Shown here: in pieces, positions 44,893 to 57,300 of the stretch
How positions within the stretch are numbered: position 1 is the stretch's first letter
Layout of the letters: the number at the start of each line of letters is the position of its first letter
DNA from: Uranotaenia lowii
Lineage: Eukaryota; Arthropoda; Insecta; Diptera; Culicidae
DNA length: 64,000 bases
Direction: 5' to 3'
Assembly: GCF_029784155.1 (NCBI RefSeq)
Contig: NC_073693.1
Span: forward strand, 339,528,023-339,592,022
Notes under the pieces: generated by a model
Told to the model about the DNA's origin: nothing
The model's database searches: none
Seen by the model: the letters and a program-made list of their open reading frames with translations, nothing else
Made by a program: the position numbers and the translations under genes

Positions 44893-46840
44893 TATGCGGC
44901 TTTGAAGTCGATGATAGATGGTGCCTAGGGTGTTCACGGCATTTTTGGAGGATTTGCCGTAATATGAAGATCTGGTCCGTCGTTGACCGTCCCCCATCAA
45001 GCCGGCCTGATGACTTCCACGAATCTATTTGCTTGGGACGTTAGGCGGCGAAGTAGGATTCGGGACAACTCTTTGTAGGCGTATTGAGGACAGTGATTGC
45101 TCGGTAGTTCTCACAGACCAATTGTGTCGCCCTTCTTGTAGATGGGGCATATTACCCCTTCCTTCCACTTCCTCTGTTAGCTGTTCTGTGTCCCAGATCG
45201 GACCAACTTGTCCCATTTTGATAAGTTTAGCTGCGATGCCATCTTTCCCGGCCGACTTGTTACTCATTCAGCTGACGAATGGCTTCCTTAACTTAACTCA
45301 TCGTTGGGAGTGGCTCCTCTACGTCGTTTGCTACGCCGGCGAAGAACCTTCCTTCACCGTCTTGATCTCCTGCATGTGCGCTTCCATCTTTTGATCACTT
45401 CACGGTTGTCCGCCAGGATGCTCTCTTCCTTATCCGGCACATTTCGGCTTGTTGCACGAAGCTTTTGCGGGATGCGTTGAATTTCCGATAGTTTTTTGAT
45501 CTCCTCAGCCAGACGGTACATTTTCTCCTGGAAAATTCGGACTCGCTGCTTCTTCGCTGTCGGTGATTTTCCTTATCGTTCGAGTTCATAAAACATGTTC
45601 GATGACGTTCTCCGCAGCACTGTTGACGGTAGTCCCAACAGTCCTCGAGAGGGCTTCGCCAAGCTCGCCCTCTGTCGGCAGAGCTGCTTCAATCGTGCGA
45701 TATTTTACCGAGGTCGTATGTTGTTCACTACGGAGAATTGTGGGTGCATCTTCAGCATCACCAGATAATGGTCTGACGTCGATAATGTCCGAGAAGTGCC
45801 GGCTGTCGATCAAAACGGGGTCGATCTGTGATTGCTTTTGGTACGGTGATCCTAGAACTGGAAGGCGTTGCTGGAAAAAGCTACTTCGTAGGGCCATTCG
45901 ATCGGAGGCGCGAAATCTATTAGTCTGAGGGCATTTTTGTTGGTTAGCTGTACGCACTGAACTTTCCAGTTGTTGGTTTGAATTTCTCCTGCTGGTCAAC
46001 CTGAGCATTGAAATCCCCGATGACGCTCTTGATATCATGATTTGGGCAGTTCCAGCTGCGCGTGGAATGCGGCTTTGTCGTCACCGGTAAATCCGAGGTG
46101 GAGTCTGTCACGTTGATGATGCTGATGTTGACGAACTGGCCCTCGATCCTCAACCGGCACATTCGTGGGTTGATAGTCTACCACCCGATCACGCCCTTTG
46201 CATCTTTCCCATCACCTAAAAAGCTGTTCCAAGCTCGTGTGTGCTGCCGCAGCTGTGGTATACGGCACGACTATCTGGATACCTTAGTACCGTGGAGCCC
46301 TTCCACGAATTTGCAGCTCTCCAATTAGTTGGAGAGCATGTGGGTACGGCCCATGAAATTTTGAGATCGACAGTTATATGTTCCGAGTTTCCAATCGCTA
46401 GTCCCTTTTCGTAGCGTGGGTCTTTGACGATTTCTATCCAAAATTTGTTGTTCGTTGCTTGTGTTTTTTTAAGTCACCGCCTCGCAAGGCCCGCAGCTAA
46501 CCTCAATATCTTGCGTCGAGATGTTGCTGTTTTGTGTCCCGAACACCATCAGGACGTTGTTGCACTCCGCACGCCACCCTGACATAGAGAACAGATGCGT
46601 ACGAAGCTCCCTAACTCAGTTTGCATGCGACCAAAGCATCCACTGGGGTTGCGTACCCGATCTCCGCTAAGGTTGCTCGCACCCCAGCTAGCACCACGGG
46701 GAGGTAGAAAATCGGAGTTGTAAGACGAGAGGTGATATGACCACTACCCGAACGATGGGTATATGGGGTCTCGAGTTGTCACATTTTCTACCGTTCGCCA
46801 CGCACCGTCGAACGCTCATGGAAAATCTTTGCCTATGGTT
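44893..46840 (-). pseudogene. RTE-like non-LTR retrotransposon, 5' part (endonuclease and RT start)
   Basis: Minus-strand sequence. The far end (46840-46600) matches the 5' leader of the element at 50976 (GAGACCCCATA, GTGGTCATATCACCTCT, GCTGGGGTGCGAG). Next comes an apurinic-type endonuclease region with SVIGDFNAQVDQQEKF and IDPVLIDSRHFSDIIDVR in shifting frames, then the beginning of the RT (MSNKSAGKDGIAAKLIKMG and an IDFKAA box at the junction with ITmD37E copy 3). Numerous frameshifts make it dead. Confidence 0.75.
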
Positions 46841-47906
46841 CAACCTTTTGCAAAGCATTTAGATTTGCCGAACTGGAATTCATTTTAAAAGCTCGATTAG
46901 AAATAATATTCTAATTTGAAAATAAAGAAAGTAGAGCATAAGAAACTTGTTAATTCGATAGATTACTTATTCTTTCAAAGAATTGAAATATTTTAAATAT
47001 ACCACCCAGTAGCTTTCTATGCATCTCACGAAGACACTACTGGTACCTCAAAATAGCACAACGATGACCTCACACTTATTCAAAGTTGCCGCATTCCGCG
47101 CGGAAACTTTCCGACAACTCGGAGGCGCCGGACGGTAATCTAATCTTCCCAAAGGCCCAGCGAAAACAAGAAGACGAGCCCCTCGAGTGAGGCGTCGTGC
47201 GCTCTTGTTGATGCGCAAACAAGAACGACGCAAACTTGGGAACCTACGTCCAACTTGAGGTGAAGATTTTTCGGACCGCCTCGCCTGGGCCGCCATGAGA
47301 ACTGGTCTGTGCGTGCCGACGATAATGATGATGATGCTGATGATCGTGTTCAGGAGGGTCTAGTTTTGCACTTTTCGCTGACGGGATCGTGTGCATCAGG
47401 GAAACATTTTTCTCTGCACTTGGTCGGCGCTTTTCGTATTTTGTATGGGGAGGCGCCCTGGCACTGCTAAACGGAATGAGCATTATGGTCTGCAGCACCG
47501 TGATACGGGAGCGATTGTTGAGCTTTTAATTGAACGGATGGGAGGATTAGCTGGTCGATTAAGTAATGGAACAGTGCAGGAAAAAAGCATCTATTTATGG
47601 AAGATGTATGTCTTTTCGCACATCGTATCTATGGGGTTTGACTACAAGCAGATTACAATGAAAAATTATAGCCTTAAAAATGCGAATGAAATAGTGGCAC
47701 AGCGATATTGATTTGTTGTTCAGATTCACACATTCCATGCTATGAAATTTGTAAGGCTGGCTGTTAGCCGGTCGATAGATTTTGTTTACAATTTGTGTAT
47801 TTTTAACAATTTGTGAATTTTTTGTAGGTTTTGTAAATTTTTTAGTTTATGTAATTGTTGTTATTTTTGTCATTTTTAAATTTTTTATAATTTAGGTCTT
47901 TTTTTT
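46841..47906. other. unassigned DNA left of the satellite
   Basis: A GC-richer block at 47040-47500 and a 106-codon plus-strand frame at 47391-47711 (GAIVELLIERMGGLAGRLSN, NGTVQEKSIYLWKMYVFSHI) have no domain that I recognise. From about 47820 the DNA turns into T-rich precursor-like sequence (TTTTTGTAGG, TTTTTGTCAT) leading into the 9-bp satellite. Confidence 0.4.
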
Positions 47907-50900
47907 TCATTTTTGTCATTTTTGTCATTTTTGTCATTTTGTCATTTTTTGTCATTTTTGTCATTTTTGTCATTTTTGTCATTTTTTGTCATTTTTGTCA
48001 TTTTTGTCATTTTTGTCATTTTTGTCATTTTTGTCATTTTTGTCATTTTTGTCATTTTTTGTCATTTTTGTCATTTTTGTCATTTTTGTCATTTTTGTCA
48101 TTTTGTCATTTTTGTCATTTTTGTCATTTTTGTCATTTTTGTCATTTTTGTGATTTTTGTCATTTTTGTCATTTTTGTCATTTTTGTCATTTTTGTCATT
48201 TTTGTCATTTTTGTCATTTTTGTCATTTTTGTCATTTTTGTCATTTTTGTCATTTTTGTCATTTTTGTCATTTTTGTCATTTTTGTCATTTTTGTCATTT
48301 TTGTCATTTTTGTCATTTTTGTCATTTTTGTCATTTTTGTCATTTTTGTCATTTTTGTCATTTTTGTCATTTTTGTCATTTTTGTCATTTTTGTCATTTT
48401 TGTCATTTTTGTCATTTTTGTCATTTTTGTCATTGTTTGTCATTTTTGTCATTTTTGTCATTTTTTGTCATTTTGTCATTTTTGTCATTTTTGTCATTTT
48501 TGTCATTTTTGTCATTTTGTCATTTTTGTCATTTTTGTCATTTTTGTCATTTTTGTCATTTTTGTCATTTTTGTCATTTTTGTCATTTTTGTCATTTTGT
48601 ATTTTGTCATTTTTGTCATTTTTGTCATTTTTGTCATTTTTGTCATTTTTGTCATTTTTGTCATTTTTGTCATTTTTGTCATTTTGTCATTTTTGTCATT
48701 TTTGTCATTTTTGTCATTTTGTCATTTTTGTCATTTTTGTCATTTTTGTCATTTTTGTCTTTTGTATTGTCATTTTTGTCATTTTTGTCATTTTTGTCAT
48801 TTTTGTCATTTTGTCTTTTTGTCATTTTTGTCATTTTTGTCATTTTTGTCATTTTTGTCATTTTTGTCATTTTGTCATTTTTGTCATTTTTGTCATTTTT
48901 GTCATTTTTGTCATTGTTGTCATTTTTGTCATTTTGTCATTTTTGTCATTTTTGTCATTTTTGTCATTTTGTCATTTTTGTCATTTTTGTCATTTTTGTC
49001 ATTTTTGTCATTTTTGTCATTTTTGTCATTTTTGTCATTTTTGTCATTTTTGTCATTTTTGTCATTTTGTCATTTTTGTCATTTTTGTCATTTTTGTCAT
49101 TTTGGTCATTTTTGTCATTTTTGTCATTTTTGTCATTTTTGTCATTTTTGTATTTGTCATTTTTGTCAATTTTTGTCATTTTGTCATTTTTGTCATTTTT
49201 TGTCATTTTTGTCATTTTTGTCATTTTTGTTCATTTTTGTCATTTTTGTCATTTTTGTCATTTTTGTCATTTTGTCATTTTTGTCATTTTTGTCATTTTT
49301 GTCATTTTGTCATTTTTGTCATTTTTTGTCATTTTTGTCATTTTTTGTCATTTTTGTCATTTGTCATTTTGTCATTTTGTCATTTTTGTCATTTTTGTCA
49401 TTTTTTGTCTATTTTTGTCAATTTTGTCATTTTTGTCATTTTTGTCATTTTTTGTCATTTTTGTCATTTTTGTCATTTTGTCATTTTTGTCATTTTGTCA
49501 TTTTTTGTCATTTTTGTCATTTTTGTCATTTTGTCATTTTTGTCATTTTTGTCATTTTTGTCATTTTTGTCATTTTGTCATTTTTGTCATTTTTGTCATT
49601 TTTGTCATTTTTTGTCATTTTTGTCATTTTTGTCATTTTTGTCATTTTGTCATTTTGTCATTTTTGTCATTTTTGTCAGTTTTGTCATTTTTGTCATTTT
49701 TGTCATTTTTGTCATTTTTGTCATTTTTGTCATTTTTGTCATTTTTGTCATTTTGTGTCATTTTTGTCATTTTTTTGTCATTTTGTCATTTTGTCATTTT
49801 TGTCATTTTTGTCATTTTTGTCATTTTTGTTCATTTTTGTCATTTTGTCATTTTTGTCATTTTTGTCATTTTTGTCATTTTTGTCATTTTGTCATTTTTG
49901 TCATTTTTGTCATTTTTGTCTTTTTGTCATTTTTGTCATTTTTGTCATTTTTGTCATTTTTGTCATTTTTGTCATTTTTGTCATTTTTGTCATTTTTGTC
50001 ATTTTTGTCATTTTTGTCTTTTTGTCATTTTTGTCATTTTTGTCATTTTGTCATTTTTGTCATTTTTGTCATTTTTGTCTATTTTGTCATTTTTTGTCAT
50101 TTTTGTCATTTTTGTCATTTTTGTCATTTTTGTCATTTTTGTCATTTTTGTCATTTTTGTCATTTTTGTCATTTTTGTCATTTTTTGTCATTTTTGTCAT
50201 TTTTGTCATTTTTGTCATTTTTGTCATTTTTGTCATTTTTGTCATTTTTGTCATTTTTGTCATTTTTGTCATTTTTGTCATTTTTGTCATTTTGTCATTT
50301 TTGTCATTTTTGTCATTTTTGTCATTTTTGTCATTTTTGTCATTTTTGTCATTTTTTGTCATTTTTGTCATTTGTCATTTTTGTCATTTTTGTCGTTTTT
50401 ATCATTTTTGTCATTTTTGTGTCATTTTTGTCATTTTTGTCATTTTTGTCATTTTTGTCATTTTTGTCATTTTTGTCATTTTGTCTTTTTGTCATTTTTG
50501 TCATTTTTTGTCATTTTGTCATTTTGTCATTTTGTCATTTTTGTCATTTTTGTCATTTTTGTCATTTTGTCATTTTTGTCATTTTTGTCATTTTTGTCAT
50601 TTTTGTCATTTTTGTCATTTTTGTCATTTTTGTCATTTTTGTCTTTTTGCATTTTTGTCATTTTTGTCATTTTTGTCATTTTTGTCATTTTGTCATTTCT
50701 TGTCATTTTTTGTCATTTTTGTCATTTTTGTCATTTTTGTCATTTTTGTCATTTGTTTGTCATTTTGTCATTTTTGGTCATTTTTGTCATTTTTGTCATT
50801 TTTGTCATTTTTGTCATTTTGTCATTTTTGTCATTTTTGTCATTTTTGTCCATTTTTGTCATTTTTGTCATTTTTGTCATTTTTGTCATTTTTGTCATTT

Positions 50901-50975
50901 TTGTCATTTTTGTCATTTTTGTCATTTTTGTCATTTTTGTCATTTTTGTCATTTTTGTCATTTTTGTCATTTTTG
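47907..50975. repeat. 9-bp satellite (TTTTTGTCA)n, left array, diverged
   Basis: About 340 tandem copies over 3.07 kb. Many units have lost or gained a T (TTTTGTCA, TTTTTTGTCA) and others carry substitutions (GTGATT, GTCTTT, GTATTG). Because the unit is three codons long and five of its six frames lack a stop, it gives kilobase-long open frames of FLS, FCH, FVI, MTK and NDK repeats. These are not genes. Confidence 0.95.
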
Positions 50976-51415
50976 GCTGGTTAAACGGTGGATAATGTGC
51001 AACACGAGACCCCATAGTGGTCATATCACCTCTTATTCATAACTCTATCTCTACCTCCCCGCGGTGCCGGCTGGGGTGCGAGTAACCTAAGCGGAGATCG
51101 GGTCACCCAACCGCGTGGATGCTTTGGTCGCATGCAGACTGAGAAGGTGGCCGCACGCGTCTGTTCCCCAGGTCAGGGGCGGCGTGCAACAACAACCGAG
51201 CGTCTGTTCTCCAGGTCAGGGGCGGCTCAAACAGCGTCTGTCTTGCAGCAAGCGGCTGAATTTATGAAATGCGGCTCCCGCCAGCTAAGTCCAAGATGGC
51301 AGCCCCATCGCGGGATAGGGACTTTAGGCTAACAACCTACTGCTCCCGATTCATAACTTGTTACGGAATCCGAAAAGAAATGACCGATCTGGAACTTTGG
51401 CGACGACTTTTTAGC

Positions 51416-52240
51416 ATGAAAACACGGACACGAATTGGAACTTGGAATGTTTTAACCCTTGCCCAACAAGGCAAACTGGAACAACTTGCTAGAGAGGCTA
51501 GCCGCCTCAAGCTTGAAATTCTGGGACTGAGCGAAGTCCGTTGGCCTAATACTGGAGAACACAAGACACAATCCGGGCAAGTCCTGCTTCACTCTGGCAT
51601 ACGAGGAGAACATGCTACTCGGGAACGAGGAGTTGGTTTCCTGTTAAGCCGCCAGGCCTACGCGGCCCTCATTAGATGGGAACCGATAAACGAAAGAATA
51701 ATCGTAGCCAGATTTAGAACACGGGTTAGAAACCTTACGAATGGTCCAGTGTTATGCGCCAACGTGACGTTGCCGATTTGCAGGAGAAAGAGCAGTTTTA
51801 CAGTCAACTGAACAGCGTGGTAGAGAGAATTCCGAAGGGGTGACATTCAAATCCATTTGGGCGACTTCAACGCAAGATTGGCTCCGACAATCAAGACCTT
51901 GAGCGCATGATGGGGGCCCATGGCCTAGGACAGATGAGCGAAAACGGAGAGCTGTTTGTAGAATTTTGTGGCAATAACAACATGGTGATCGGTGGATCGC
52001 TCTTCCCCATCGACCAGCACATAAGGTCACTTGGGTTTCCCGAGATGGCCGAACAGAAAATCAAATTGACCACATCTGCATCAGCCGAAAATGGAGAAGG
52101 AGCCTTCTTGATGTCCGCAACAAGCGAAGCGCAGACATTGCATCTGACCATCACCTCGTCCTTGGCGAGATACGACTGAGAGTTGCGCGTGTCCAACGGC
52201 GCGAGGAGAAAGTCGGGTGTCGATACGACGTCCGCCGGTT
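51416..52240 (+). pseudogene. RTE-like endonuclease domain, frameshifted
   Basis: Apurinic-type endonuclease that would nick the target. TRTRIGTWNVLTLAQQGKLEQ and LEILGLSEVRWPNTG lie in one frame (from Met 51416). The next blocks (IHLGDFNAR near 51850, then MMGAHGLGQMSENGELF from 51907) lie in others. A final block containing the catalytic-type DH (IASDHHLVLGEI) reads in the frame of the RT. At least three or four single-base shifts (around 51735, 51780-51875 and near 52004) separate these parts, so it cannot be translated as one protein. The RT frame downstream is intact, so the damage is concentrated here. Confidence 0.8.
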
Positions 52241-54380
52241 GGAGAATCCAGAGGTGAAAAGGGCATACGTTGAACAGCTAGAATCCCGAGCCTCGGAGCT
52301 GCCGACAGACGGAACAGTCGAAGAACAGTGGTGTGGAATCAAGAATGCCTTTATCACGACGAGCCATGGTACTCTCGGTAAAGTTTGTGGAAGAAGAAGT
52401 GAATGGATGTCGGATGAAACTTGGAGGATGGTCGATGATCGGAGAAAGGCGAAAGTCGGAATTGAGCAGGCATGTACCGGGTCAGCCAAAGCAGCCGCCC
52501 GCTTACGATATGCGGAGCTGGAAAAGGCAGTTAAACGAGCTTGTAGACGAGACAAGAGAGCCTGGACAAACTCCCTAGCCGAAGAGGGGGAAAGAGCCGC
52601 CGCCAATGGAGATATCCGATTACTTTATGACATTTCTCGCCGCCTCAGTGGTGCTAGGACTAATGCAAGAATGCCGCTGAAAGACCGAGCAGGTCAGTTA
52701 TTGACCGATCGAACAGATCAGCTCAAACGATGGACTGAGCACTTCGAACAACTCTTCCGAGTCACGAATAGCGATGGCCAACAGAACCCGCAGCTTGAAG
52801 CGCCAACAGTAAGTCGCATAAATGGCGTCAACTCGGAAGCGCCCTCGCTGGCTGAAATAGAAGCGGCAATCAAAAACATGAAATCCAACAAAGCACCTGG
52901 GATCGATTGCATCCCTGCTGAAATGCTGAAAGCCGACCCTGCCCTATCAGCACAAATGTTGCACCGTCTTTTCGCTGACATCTGGGATACTGCAACATTC
53001 CCGGCCGACTGGATGCAGGGTATCCTCGTAAAGGTCCCGAAGAAAGGAGACCTGACAGAGTGCGGTAACTGGCGAGGCATAACGTTGATCTGTACAACCC
53101 TCAAAGTACTCTGCAAAGTGATCCTGAACAGGATCCAGGAGAAAATCGACGCTACACTCCGACGGCAACAAGCTGGATTCCGATCCGGACGATCATGTGT
53201 GGACCACATCACAACGCTACGAATCATACTGGAACAAATCAACGAATTCCAGGACTCTCTTCTGCTGGTGTTCGTTGATTTCGAAAAAGCATTCGACCGA
53301 CTTAATCATGAAAACATCTGGGCGGCTCTAAGGCGACGAGGGGTCCCAGAGAAACTAGTCCATCTCATCGAAGCACAATACGAGGCATTTTCGTGCAAGG
53401 TCTTGCACGATGGTGTCTTGTCCGAACCAATCCCGGTAACTGCTGGAGTGAGACAAGGATGTATCTTATCACCGCTACTTTTCCTCATCGTAATGGATGA
53501 GATTCTGACTGGATCGATCGACTGTGCACCGAACCGAGGATTGCCGTGGAATCCTTTAACAATGGAGCAACTGAACGACTTTGACCTGGCTGACGATATT
53601 GTTTTGCTCGCCCAAACACAACCGGACATGCAGAGCAAACTCGACGACCTCACCGAAAGTTCCAAGGCAGCAGGTCTCAAAGTCAATGTCGGAAAGACCA
53701 AGTCAATGGAGATCAACACAGGAAATCCCTCCAGTTTCATGGTAGCTGGGCAACAAGTTGAGAAAGTGGAGTGCTTCCAGTATCTTGGTAGCCAGATAAC
53801 GCCTGATGGTGGTACCAGGAAAGACATCGAAACCCGGATCAGAAAGGCCCGATTTGCGTTTGCGAGTCTCCGAAACATCTGGCGGTCACGCCAGATCTCT
53901 CTACGAACAAAAATCCGAATCTTCAACTCAAACGTCAAATCCGTATTGCTGTACGGGTGCGAAACTTGGTGCACATATGCGGTGACGACGCGAAAACTGC
54001 AAGTATTTGTAAACCGCTGCCTGCGGAACATCATCCGCGCTTGGTGGCCTGGCAACTGGATCTCGAATGAGGAACTACATCGCCGGTGTCATCAAAGGGC
54101 GCTAGAAATCGAGATTCGGGAACGTAAGTGGAGATGGATTGGGCACACGCTGCGAAAAGATGAAAACGAGATTTGCAGAGAGGCGCTTGACTGGAATCCA
54201 GAAGGTCATCGAAGAAGAGGCAGGCCCAGAAACTCGTGGCGGCGAAGCCTAGCCGCTGAAATCCGAACTGTCGACGAGAATCTTGACTGGGACCAGGTGA
54301 AGACGCTGGCTCCGGATCGTCAACAGTGGAGGTCTTTTACCACGGCCCTATGCACCGGTGGATCGGCGCGGGATCATTAA
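52239..54380 (+). CDS. RTE-like reverse transcriptase, open frame of 713 codons
   Basis: Reverse transcriptase of a non-LTR element, acting by target-primed reverse transcription. The frame is open upstream of the first Met at 52239, because it is the continuation of the endonuclease polyprotein. Motifs in order: SNKAPGIDCIPAEML (217-230); GNWRGITLICTTLKVLCKVI (276-295); QQAGFRSGRSCVDHI (310-324); VFVDFEKAFD with catalytic Asp347; GVRQGCILSPLLF; LADD at 450-453; FQYLGSQITPDGG; and a C-terminal stretch with WIGHTLRKD and GRPRNSWRR. It ends with TAA at 54378-54380, directly before the (TAAG)n tail. The RT looks intact, but the upstream endonuclease does not, so the element is probably not autonomous. 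Confidence 0.88.
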   Translation: MENPEVKRAYVEQLESRASELPTDGTVEEQWCGIKNAFITTSHGTLGKVCGRRSEWMSDETWRMVDDRRKAKVGIEQACTGSAKAAARLRYAELEKAVKRACRRDKRAWTNSLAEEGERAAANGDIRLLYDISRRLSGARTNARMPLKDRAGQLLTDRTDQLKRWTEHFEQLFRVTNSDGQQNPQLEAPTVSRINGVNSEAPSLAEIEAAIKNMKSNKAPGIDCIPAEMLKADPALSAQMLHRLFADIWDTATFPADWMQGILVKVPKKGDLTECGNWRGITLICTTLKVLCKVILNRIQEKIDATLRRQQAGFRSGRSCVDHITTLRIILEQINEFQDSLLLVFVDFEKAFDRLNHENIWAALRRRGVPEKLVHLIEAQYEAFSCKVLHDGVLSEPIPVTAGVRQGCILSPLLFLIVMDEILTGSIDCAPNRGLPWNPLTMEQLNDFDLADDIVLLAQTQPDMQSKLDDLTESSKAAGLKVNVGKTKSMEINTGNPSSFMVAGQQVEKVECFQYLGSQITPDGGTRKDIETRIRKARFAFASLRNIWRSRQISLRTKIRIFNSNVKSVLLYGCETWCTYAVTTRKLQVFVNRCLRNIIRAWWPGNWISNEELHRRCHQRALEIEIRERKWRWIGHTLRKDENEICREALDWNPEGHRRRGRPRNSWRRSLAAEIRTVDENLDWDQVKTLAPDRQQWRSFTTALCTGGSARDH

Positions 54381-54393
54381 GTAAGTAAGTAAG

Positions 54394-57300
54394 TTGTCAT
54401 TTTTGTCATTTTTGTCATTTTTGTCATTTTTGTCATTTTTGTCATTTTTGTCATTTTTGTCATTTTTGTCATTTTTGTCATTTTTGTCATTTTTGTCATT
54501 TTTGTCATTTTTGTCATTTTTGTCATTTTTGTCATTTTTGTCATTTTTGTCATTTTTGTCATTTTTGTCATTTTTGTCATTTTTGTCATTTTTGTCATTT
54601 TTGTCATTTTTGTCATTTTTGTCATTTTTGTCATTTTTGTCATTTTTGTCATTTTTGTCATTTTTGTCATTTTTGTCATTTTTGTCATTTTTGTCATTTT
54701 TGTCATTTTTGTCATTTTTGTCATTTTTGTCATTTTTGTCATTTTTGTCATTTTTGTCATTTTTGTCATTTTTGTCATTTTTGTCATTTTTGTCATTTTT
54801 GTCATTTTTGTCATTTTTGTCATTTTTGTCATTTTTGTCATTTTTGTCATTTTTGTCATTTTTGTCATTTTTGTCATTTTTGTCATTTTTGTCATTTTTG
54901 TCATTTTTGTCATTTTTGTCATTTTTGTCATTTTTGTCATTTTTGTCATTTTTGTCATTTTTGTCATTTTTGTCATTTTTGTCATTTTTGTCATTTTTGT
55001 CATTTTTGTCATTTTTGTCATTTTTGTCATTTTTGTCATTTTTGTCATTTTTGTCATTTTTGTCATTTTTGTCATTTTTGTCATTTTTGTCATTTTTGTC
55101 ATTTTTGTCATTTTTGTCATTTTTGTCATTTTTGTCATTTTTGTCATTTTTGTCATTTTTGTCATTTTTGTCATTTTTGTCATTTTTGTCATTTTTGTCA
55201 TTTTTGTCATTTTTGTCATTTTTGTCATTTTTGTCATTTTTGTCATTTTTGTCATTTTTGTCATTTTTGTCATTTTTGTCATTTTTGTCATTTTTGTCAT
55301 TTTTGTCATTTTTGTCATTTTTGTCATTTTTGTCATTTTTGTCATTTTTGTCATTTTTGTCATTTTTGTCATTTTTGTCATTTTTGTCATTTTTGTCATT
55401 TTTGTCATTTTTGTCATTTTTGTCATTTTTGTCATTTTTGTCATTTTTGTCATTTTTGTCATTTTTGTCATTTTTGTCATTTTTGTCATTTTTGTCATTT
55501 TTGTCATTTTTGTCATTTTTGTCATTTTTGTCATTTTTGTCATTTTTGTCATTTTTGTCATTTTTGTCATTTTTGTCATTTTTGTCATTTTTGTCATTTT
55601 TGTCATTTTTGTCATTTTTGTCATTTTTGTCATTTTTGTCATTTTTGTCATTTTTGTCATTTTTGTCATTTTTGTCATTTTTGTCATTTTTGTCATTTTT
55701 GTCATTTTTGTCATTTTTGTCATTTTTGTCATTTTTGTCATTTTTGTCATTTTTGTCATTTTTGTCATTTTTGTCATTTTTGTCATTTTTGTCATTTTTG
55801 TCATTTTTGTCATTTTTGTCATTTTTGTCATTTTTGTCATTTTTGTCATTTTTGTCATTTTTGTCATTTTTGTCATTTTTGTCATTTTTGTCATTTTTGT
55901 CATTTTTGTCATTTTTGTCATTTTTGTCATTTTTGTCATTTTTGTCATTTTTGTCATTTTTGTCATTTTTGTCATTTTTGTCATTTTTGTCATTTTTGTC
56001 ATTTTTGTCATTTTTGTCATTTTTGTCATTTTTGTCATTTTTGTCATTTTTGTCATTTTTGTCATTTTTGTCATTTTTGTCATTTTTGTCATTTTTGTCA
56101 TTTTTGTCATTTTTGTCATTTTTGTCATTTTTGTCATTTTTGTCATTTTTGTCATTTTTGTCATTTTTGTCATTTTTGTCATTTTTGTCATTTTTGTCAT
56201 TTTTGTCATTTTTGTCATTTTTGTCATTTTTGTCATTTTTGTCATTTTTGTCATTTTTGTCATTTTTGTCATTTTTGTCATTTTTGTCATTTTTGTCATT
56301 TTTGTCATTTTTGTCATTTTTGTCATTTTTGTCATTTTTGTCATTTTTGTCATTTTTGTCATTTTTGTCATTTTTGTCATTTTTGTCATTTTTGTCATTT
56401 TTGTCATTTTTGTCATTTTTGTCATTTTTGTCATTTTTGTCATTTTTGTCATTTTTGTCATTTTTGTCATTTTTGTCATTTTTGTCATTTTTGTCATTTT
56501 TGTCATTTTTGTCATTTTTGTCATTTTTGTCATTTTTGTCATTTTTGTCATTTTTGTCATTTTTGTCATTTTTGTCATTTTTGTCATTTTTGTCATTTTT
56601 GTCATTTTTGTCATTTTTGTCATTTTTGTCATTTTTGTCATTTTTGTCATTTTTGTCATTTTTGTCATTTTTGTCATTTTTGTCATTTTTGTCATTTTTG
56701 TCATTTTTGTCATTTTTGTCATTTTTGTCATTTTTGTCATTTTTGTCATTTTTGTCATTTTTGTCATTTTTGTCATTTTTGTCATTTTTGTCATTTTTGT
56801 CATTTTTGTCATTTTTGTCATTTTTGTCATTTTTGTCATTTTTGTCATTTTTGTCATTTTTGTCATTTTTGTCATTTTTGTCATTTTTGTCATTTTTGTC
56901 ATTTTTGTCATTTTTGTCATTTTTGTCATTTTTGTCATTTTTGTCATTTTTGTCATTTTTGTCATTTTTGTCATTTTTGTCATTTTTGTCATTTTTGTCA
57001 TTTTTGTCATTTTTGTCATTTTTGTCATTTTTGTCATTTTTGTCATTTTTGTCATTTTTGTCATTTTTGTCATTTTTGTCATTTTTGTCATTTTTGTCAT
57101 TTTTGTCATTTTTGTCATTTTTGTCATTTTTGTCATTTTTGTCATTTTTGTCATTTTTGTCATTTTTGTCATTTTTGTCATTTTTGTCATTTTTGTCATT
57201 TTTGTCATTTTTGTCATTTTTGTCATTTTTGTCATTTTTGTCATTTTTGTCATTTTTGTCATTTTTGTCATTTTTGTCATTTTTGTCATTTTTGTCATTT

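Larger units (their letters stand above)
50976..54393 (+). mobile_element. RTE-like non-LTR retrotransposon, nearly full length, inside the satellite
   Basis: A 3.4-kb element: a leader of about 440 bp, an endonuclease region, an RT region, and a 3' tail of (TAAG)n immediately before the satellite resumes. A very short 3' region ending in a tetranucleotide repeat and lacking poly-A fits RTE-type elements. The leader matches the far end of the minus-strand relic at 46600-46840, giving the 5' boundary near 50976. The two elements face opposite ways. Confidence 0.85.

Noticed and set aside
47391..47711. 106-codon plus-strand frame as a host gene
   Set aside because: No recognisable domain, and overlapping frames lie on the opposite strand. 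Kept only as a note in the unassigned region.
47913..51042. Open frames of about 960-1,023 codons in the left satellite
   Set aside because: They are the FLS, FCH and FVI readings of the 9-bp unit. Five of six frames of TTTTTGTCA contain no stop, so long frames are automatic.
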